From: Patescibacteria group bacterium
GTDB taxonomy: Bacteria > Patescibacteriota > Microgenomatia > UBA10105
DNA length: 8,695 nt
NCBI GenBank assembly: GCA_003524845.1
Contig: DQGR01000043.1
Location: 13,077-21,771, forward strand
Reading direction: 5' to 3'
Shown: in pieces, positions 4,691-8,695 of the stretch
Layout of the letters: each line of letters starts with the position of its first letter
Position numbering within the stretch: the first letter of the stretch is position 1
The notes under the pieces: model-generated
Seen by the model: only the letters and a program-made list of their open reading frames with translations
The model's database searches: none
What the model was told of the DNA's origin: nothing
Translations under genes and position numbers: made by a program

Positions 4691-7672
4691 ATGCCAAAAC
4701 ACGTTTTTCAACCAGTTGACCAGAAAATAAACTTCCCGGAACTTGAGGAACGGGTGCTCAAATACTGGAAAGACCAGAAGACGTTTGAAAAGTCAGTTAC
4801 ATCACGGCCAGAAAATAAACCGTGGACGTTTCTCGATGGACCGCCGTTTGTCACTGGTATGCCGCACTATGGTTCCTTACTTTCCAGTCTGCCCAAAGAC
4901 GTGTTTGGCCGGTACTGGACGATGAAAGGGTATCGTGTGCGCCGGGTTTGGGGTTGGGATGGACACGGGTTGCCAATTGAAAATAAAGTAGAAAATGCCA
5001 TGAAAATTAAACGTAAACGGGATATTGAAGAAAAAGTCGGAGTCGGAAAATTTATTGATGAGTGTAAAAAGTATGTCAACGAAGTGTCGGCGGAGTGGGA
5101 ATGGTATGTCGACCACATCGGCCGCTGGGTTGATTTTAAAAATGCCTATAAAACGTGGGACTTTGAATACATGGAATCGGTATTGTGGGTGTTTAAACAA
5201 CTCTACGAAAAAGGCTTTGTCTATAAAGGATTACGGGTTTCCCTGTACTGCCCGCACTGTGCCACCCCGATTTCGAACTTTGAAGTAGCGATGGATTCGG
5301 AAAATTACAAAGATATCACCGAATCAGCTACCACCTATAAATACCAACTTAAGAATGAGCCAAATACCTACTTGCTTGCCTGGTCCACTACTCCCTGGAA
5401 CAAGATCGTGACTCCGGCTTTGGCGGTCAATCCGAAACTGGATTACGTCAAAGTCAAAGTTGGCGACGAATTTTATATTCTGGCTAAATCCACATTAAAA
5501 ATGTTGGATCAATCAAGTCATCCTGAACTTGTCCCAAGGGATCCCTTTGGGATTTCAGGATCTATTCCCAATAAACCTGAGATGCCGAAACAAGTTCGGC
5601 ATGACATTGTTGAAGAGTTTAAAGGCGCACAATTAGTCGGTACGGAATTTATCCCTCATTATAACTTTTATAAAATCGAACCGGGCAAAAAAGCCTTTGT
5701 GGTGATTGGCGGCGATTTTGTGACTGCTGAAGAGGGGACTGGGATTGTGACTTTGGCTGTTTACGGCGAAGAAGATTTAGTGGTGATGGAACGGGAAAAT
5801 ATTCAGCTCGTGTTCCATGTGGATGAAGAAGGTAGTATCAAAAACCATGTACCGCTGTTTGCTAGTATGTTTTATCTGGATGCAAACAAAGCGGTGAATG
5901 AGGATTTGGGAAAACGAAACCTCATCTATCACGATGATAATTATACCCATTCGGTTGCACATTGCTGGAGGTGCGGCACGCGACTGTTTTTTAATCCGCA
6001 AAATGCCTGGTACGTAAATGTTCAAAAGTTGAAAGCGCGGATGAAGGAAACCAATGAAAAGGTTAACTGGTTTCCTTCGCACTTCAAATACGGCAGGTTT
6101 TTAAAAAGCATGGAAAATGCGCCGGACTGGAACATTTCGCGTAACCGCTATTGGGGTTCACCAGTACCGGTCTGGGAATGTAAGTGTGGTGAACGGTTTG
6201 TGCCGGGATCGATTACGGAGCTCGAAAAAATGAGTGGAATCAGGTTGACTGATCTGCACAAACCCGGAATTGATGAAGTTACTATTACCTGCAAAAAATG
6301 TGGTAAACCAGCCCACCGGACTCCGGAAGTATTAGACAGTTGGATAGAAGCCGGGTCAGCTTCATTTGCCGAGCGGCATTACCCATTCGCATTTCTTAAA
6401 GATTACGGGATCCTGAAACAAGTTCAGGACGATCCAGCATTGAAATTAGAGCTGGATCGATTCTTTCCTCCGGATTTTATTGCCGAATATACCGGGCAAA
6501 TTCGGGCGTGGTTTTACGTTTTGCATGTGATTGGGACTGCACTTTACGATTCACCGGCATTCAAAAATGTTTTAGTTGAAGGCGTTATTTTGGGAACAGA
6601 TGGCCGGAAAATGAGCAAGAATTTTAAAAACTATCCTGACCCCAAAGAAATGTTGACCAGATACGGCGGCGATGCGTTACGACTTTATTTATTAGGGAGT
6701 CCGGTCATGCGCGGCGAAGATATTCGCATTTCGGAAATTGAATATCGGGATCAGGTCCGTGGACTTCTACTTATGCTTTGGAACATTTATAACTTTTTTG
6801 TGACGTATGCGCGGGTTGATAAGTGGCAGCCAGACGTTAAACAGGAATTTAAACTCCAGGCAGTGTTAGACCAGTGGATGCGGTCGCGACTTCATTCAAT
6901 CGTGCAATCCATAACTCAAGGCTACGAAAACTTTGATACGCCTCAGGTAGTTGCTATAGCCACGGAATTTATAAATAAAGATGTGTCTCAGTGGTATGTG
7001 CGCCGGATTCGGGATCGCGTGGGTCCGACCGTTGCAGAATCAGGAGATAAACAGCAAGCGTACCAGACACTGTGGGAGGCTTTAGTTACTTTATGTAAAC
7101 TGCTCGCTCCGCTGACACCATTTATTACCGAAGATATATACCGGAATTTGACTGGTGAGGAATCAGTACATTTGGCAGACTGGCCAAATGGAAATGAAGA
7201 ATTAAGAATTAAAAATGAAGAATTAGAACAGGAAATGGATACTGCTCGGAAAATTGTAACTCTGGCACATGCCAGTAGAAAATTGAACAAAATAAAACTG
7301 CGGACACCATTATTAAAGTTGACTTATGATATTCCTAAACAATTAAAACCGGAGATTGAAAAATTGATTACTGACGAAGTTAATGTTAAAAAAGTAGTTT
7401 ATACAACTTCCGGTGCAAAACTTGCAGAGCCAGTGGTGACATTAGATCTTGCTATTACGCCGAAACTCAAAACAGAGGGTGAGGTGCGGGAATTAATCCG
7501 GCAGATTCAGGGTTTACGGAAAGAATTGGGTACGGCAATTGATGAACGGATTGTGTTAGCTTTGCCAGAAAATTATAAAGATCTAACTCCGGAGCTACTG
7601 ACTACGATTCAAAAACAAACATTAGCTGCAAAAATCTCATGGGGCAAAGAAGTTTCTATCTCGAAGGTCTAA
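4691..7672 (+). CDS. ileS: Isoleucyl-tRNA synthetase (eukaryote-like type)
   Basis: This 993-residue class Ia synthetase charges tRNA-Ile in the cytoplasm. The HIGH-type motif is PHYGS (58-62) in GPPFVTGMPHYGSLL, with Ser where the second His normally stands. GWDGHGLPIE (88-97) follows, and the KMSKS loop is KMSKN (640-644) in DGRKMSKNFKNYPDP. The CP1 editing domain is about 200-420: the Thr-rich strand is WSTTPWN (231-237), and the usual GTGIVHxAP is GTGIVTLAV (349-357). Cysteine pairs at 187/190, 425/428, 497/499 and 534/537 suggest zinc ribbons. The anticodon-binding helical domain begins near 690. Ile rather than Val or Leu specificity is inferred from overall motif context. Three in-frame short repeats are inserted at 276-305, 574-581 and 835-845. 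The start ATG fits the family N-terminus (VFQPVDQKINFPELEERVLKYW split across 5-26) and lies just after a promoter. Confidence 0.95.
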   Translation: MPKHVFQPVDQKINFPELEERVLKYWKDQKTFEKSVTSRPENKPWTFLDGPPFVTGMPHYGSLLSSLPKDVFGRYWTMKGYRVRRVWGWDGHGLPIENKVENAMKIKRKRDIEEKVGVGKFIDECKKYVNEVSAEWEWYVDHIGRWVDFKNAYKTWDFEYMESVLWVFKQLYEKGFVYKGLRVSLYCPHCATPISNFEVAMDSENYKDITESATTYKYQLKNEPNTYLLAWSTTPWNKIVTPALAVNPKLDYVKVKVGDEFYILAKSTLKMLDQSSHPELVPRDPFGISGSIPNKPEMPKQVRHDIVEEFKGAQLVGTEFIPHYNFYKIEPGKKAFVVIGGDFVTAEEGTGIVTLAVYGEEDLVVMERENIQLVFHVDEEGSIKNHVPLFASMFYLDANKAVNEDLGKRNLIYHDDNYTHSVAHCWRCGTRLFFNPQNAWYVNVQKLKARMKETNEKVNWFPSHFKYGRFLKSMENAPDWNISRNRYWGSPVPVWECKCGERFVPGSITELEKMSGIRLTDLHKPGIDEVTITCKKCGKPAHRTPEVLDSWIEAGSASFAERHYPFAFLKDYGILKQVQDDPALKLELDRFFPPDFIAEYTGQIRAWFYVLHVIGTALYDSPAFKNVLVEGVILGTDGRKMSKNFKNYPDPKEMLTRYGGDALRLYLLGSPVMRGEDIRISEIEYRDQVRGLLLMLWNIYNFFVTYARVDKWQPDVKQEFKLQAVLDQWMRSRLHSIVQSITQGYENFDTPQVVAIATEFINKDVSQWYVRRIRDRVGPTVAESGDKQQAYQTLWEALVTLCKLLAPLTPFITEDIYRNLTGEESVHLADWPNGNEELRIKNEELEQEMDTARKIVTLAHASRKLNKIKLRTPLLKLTYDIPKQLKPEIEKLITDEVNVKKVVYTTSGAKLAEPVVTLDLAITPKLKTEGEVRELIRQIQGLRKELGTAIDERIVLALPENYKDLTPELLTTIQKQTLAAKISWGKEVSISKV
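5516..5605 (+). repeat. Palindromic element inserted in frame in ileS (first copy)
   Basis: These 90 bases encode residues 276-305 of IleS. They form two adjacent hairpins. In the first, ATCCTGAA (5520-5527) pairs with TTCAGGAT (5554-5561), with an inner stem 5533-5540/5544-5551 (one G-U). In the second, ATGCCGAA (5582-5589) pairs with TTCGGCAT (5595-5602) around the loop ACAAG. The outer ends GTCATCCTGAACTTGT (5517-5532) and ACAAGTTCGGCATGAC (5590-5605) are inverted repeats matching at 14 of 16 bases. The encoded peptide (SSHPELVPRDP and EMPKQVRHD) does not look like conserved IleS sequence. From memory, related GTCATCCTGAACTTG palindromes are dispersed in many uncultured bacterial genomes; a genome search would settle this. 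Confidence 0.75.
6408..6434 (+). repeat. Second, shorter palindromic element in ileS
   Basis: TCCTGAA (6411-6417) pairs with TTCAGGA (6423-6429) around the loop ACAAG, the same loop as the second hairpin of the element at 5516-5605. It encodes ILKQVQDD (574-581), read in the same phase as PKQVRHD of the first element. It lies between the SWIEAGS segment and the PPDFIAEY segment of IleS, in a stretch that appears variable. It looks like a half-unit or remnant of the same repeat family. Confidence 0.65.
7192..7225 (+). repeat. Short AT-rich direct repeat in ileS
   Basis: The 13 bases AAATGAAGAATTA occur at 7192-7204 and again at 7213-7225, a 21-base period that keeps the reading frame. They encode NEELRIK followed by NEEL (835-845), a charged helical peptide between the WPNG strand and the helix that begins MDTARKIV. 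The sequence is much more A-rich than the flanking gene. Confidence 0.65.
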
Positions 7673-8695
7673 TCGCCATTTCAGCCGTAATTCTCATTTC
7701 TTTTGGGTTAATTACGCTTCTCTCGATTGACACCAACCTGTTTTATCCGCAGCTGTTGTCTGCGGTTGTCGGCTTTATCCTGTTTTTACTGTTTACGCGG
7801 ATTGACTTTGCCCTATACCAGTATTTTAAATCCTGGCTCCTGGGTGGCAGTATTATACTATTACTGCTTTCATTTTTAGGTCCGGTGGTCCGCGGGTCCA
7901 CGCGCTGGATTGAGATTTTCGGGTTGCGCATGCAGCCAACTGAATTTGTTAAGCCCTTATTTTTACTCTATACTGCCAGTTTTCTGATCCAGTATCCGCC
8001 GACTTCCATAAAGCGAGTAGGCATTCACTTTGGCTTATTCACTCTCATATTTCTGATTATTTTTAGGCAACCAGATTTGGGAAGCGCCATTGTCTATAGC
8101 TGCATGTGGGTAGGGATGATGGTGATGGCGGGATTGCCGCTGCGCTATATTGTCGGAGCCAGCATTTTATTCGGTGGACTATTGCCGGTATTTCATGGGT
8201 TTTTGAAAGATTACCAACGGCAACGGATTGCCATTTTTTTAAACCCGTTCATTGATCCGCGTGGCGCAGGTTATAATGCGTTGCAATCGATGATTTCGGT
8301 TGGCAGCGGGCAGCTGTTTGGTCGGGGGTTTGGCCGGGGAACCCAGTCACTGCTCAGGTTTTTGCCTGAGCGGCACACTGATTTTATTTTTGCCACGTTC
8401 ACCGAAGAGTTCGGGTTTGTAGGCAGTCTCGTACTGCTATTAGTTTTCTTTATTTTGTTTTGGCGCATACTCAAAGCAGTTAACCGGCGCAGTGTTGACC
8501 AGTTCGCGTTTCTGTATGGCGCCGGTTATTTTATGCAGTTGTTTGCGCACGTGGTTATAAATGTGGGCATGAATATCGGAGTGGTGCCGATTACCGGAAT
8601 TACGTTACCGTTTGTCTCCTACGGGGGTAGTTCTTTAATTGCGACCTGGATTGGGTTGGGGATTTTTGTCGCCTCATTGCAAAAACCACGGGGGG
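7639..8695 (+). CDS. rodA: RodA-type SEDS peptidoglycan polymerase (partial, runs off the right edge)
   Basis: An open frame of 352 codons without a stop begins at ATG 7639, 34 bases inside the end of ileS in another frame. SEDS proteins are multi-pass membrane glycosyltransferases that polymerise lipid II; RodA works with a class B PBP in the elongation machinery, FtsW in the septum. Family motifs are GSTRWIEIFGLRMQPTEFVKP (split as 86-95 and 96-106), RQPDLGSAIV (143-152), NPFIDPRGAGYN (202-213), LPERHTDFIF (242-251) with the essential Asp at 248, and LPFVSYGGSS (323-332). About eight to ten hydrophobic segments are evident. YQRQRIAIFLNP, TEEFGFVG and VGMNIG favour RodA over FtsW, though FtsW is possible. 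The N-terminus MGQRSFYLEG leads directly into the first membrane helix, supporting this start, but no Shine-Dalgarno sequence is seen. From usual length, only a few residues should be missing. Confidence 0.88.
   Translation, partial: MGQRSFYLEGLIAISAVILISFGLITLLSIDTNLFYPQLLSAVVGFILFLLFTRIDFALYQYFKSWLLGGSIILLLLSFLGPVVRGSTRWIEIFGLRMQPTEFVKPLFLLYTASFLIQYPPTSIKRVGIHFGLFTLIFLIIFRQPDLGSAIVYSCMWVGMMVMAGLPLRYIVGASILFGGLLPVFHGFLKDYQRQRIAIFLNPFIDPRGAGYNALQSMISVGSGQLFGRGFGRGTQSLLRFLPERHTDFIFATFTEEFGFVGSLVLLLVFFILFWRILKAVNRRSVDQFAFLYGAGYFMQLFAHVVINVGMNIGVVPITGITLPFVSYGGSSLIATWIGLGIFVASLQKPRG

Noticed and set aside
1..8695. Recoding of TGA, as in some CPR lineages
   Set aside because: The murG-like gene ends cleanly at TGA where ftsQ starts, and no in-frame TGA interrupts any conserved gene.
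1..8695. CRISPR array, tRNA, rRNA, insertion sequence or prophage genes
   Set aside because: No regularly spaced repeats, cloverleaf-like sequence or transposase/integrase coding region was seen on either strand.

Overview
The window is part of a bacterial division and cell-wall (dcw-type) gene cluster, all on the + strand and densely packed. In order it holds the 3' end of a probable murG, then ftsQ, ftsA, ftsZ, an M23 (LytM) metallopeptidase-like gene, ileS, and a rodA-type SEDS gene that runs off the right edge. No RNA genes, transposases, CRISPR arrays or phage genes are visible. TGA and TAA/TAG all act as stops, so the genetic code is standard.

The organism is a bacterium. I infer a Candidate Phyla Radiation / Patescibacteria lineage, perhaps Microgenomates-like. 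The reasons are the compact reduced dcw order, the isoleucyl-tRNA synthetase of the eukaryote-like zinc-ribbon type, several starts without a Shine-Dalgarno sequence, and small palindromic repeats inserted in frame in a housekeeping gene. This is inference from pattern memory, not from a database search.

Layout: 2-211 murG tail, whose stop overlaps the GTG start of ftsQ (208-978) by 4 bases. Bases 979-1068 form a 90-base spacer dominated by a long imperfect palindrome that can fold in two mutually exclusive ways, one of which covers the ftsA start. ftsA is 1069-2370. Bases 2371-2589 are an AT-rich spacer with a good extended -10 promoter for ftsZ (2590-3741). After 6 bases comes the M23-like gene (3748-4629). 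A 61-base spacer carries a promoter placed so close to ileS (4691-7672) that the message would be almost leaderless. rodA starts at 7639, inside the end of ileS, and stays open to base 8695.

How the genes work together: MurG makes lipid II. FtsZ forms the division ring and FtsA tethers it to the membrane. FtsQ links the ring to the septal wall machinery. RodA polymerises lipid II, classically for elongation. The M23-like protein has all the metal-binding motifs of a peptidoglycan endopeptidase but no export signal. IleS is a housekeeping passenger.

Most of the window is ordinary core genome. The parts worth a second look are the switch-like palindrome before ftsA, the palindromic and direct repeats domesticated inside ileS, the unusual editing pocket of that IleS, and the signal-less M23 protein behind ftsZ. 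I do not see a clearly new multi-gene system.
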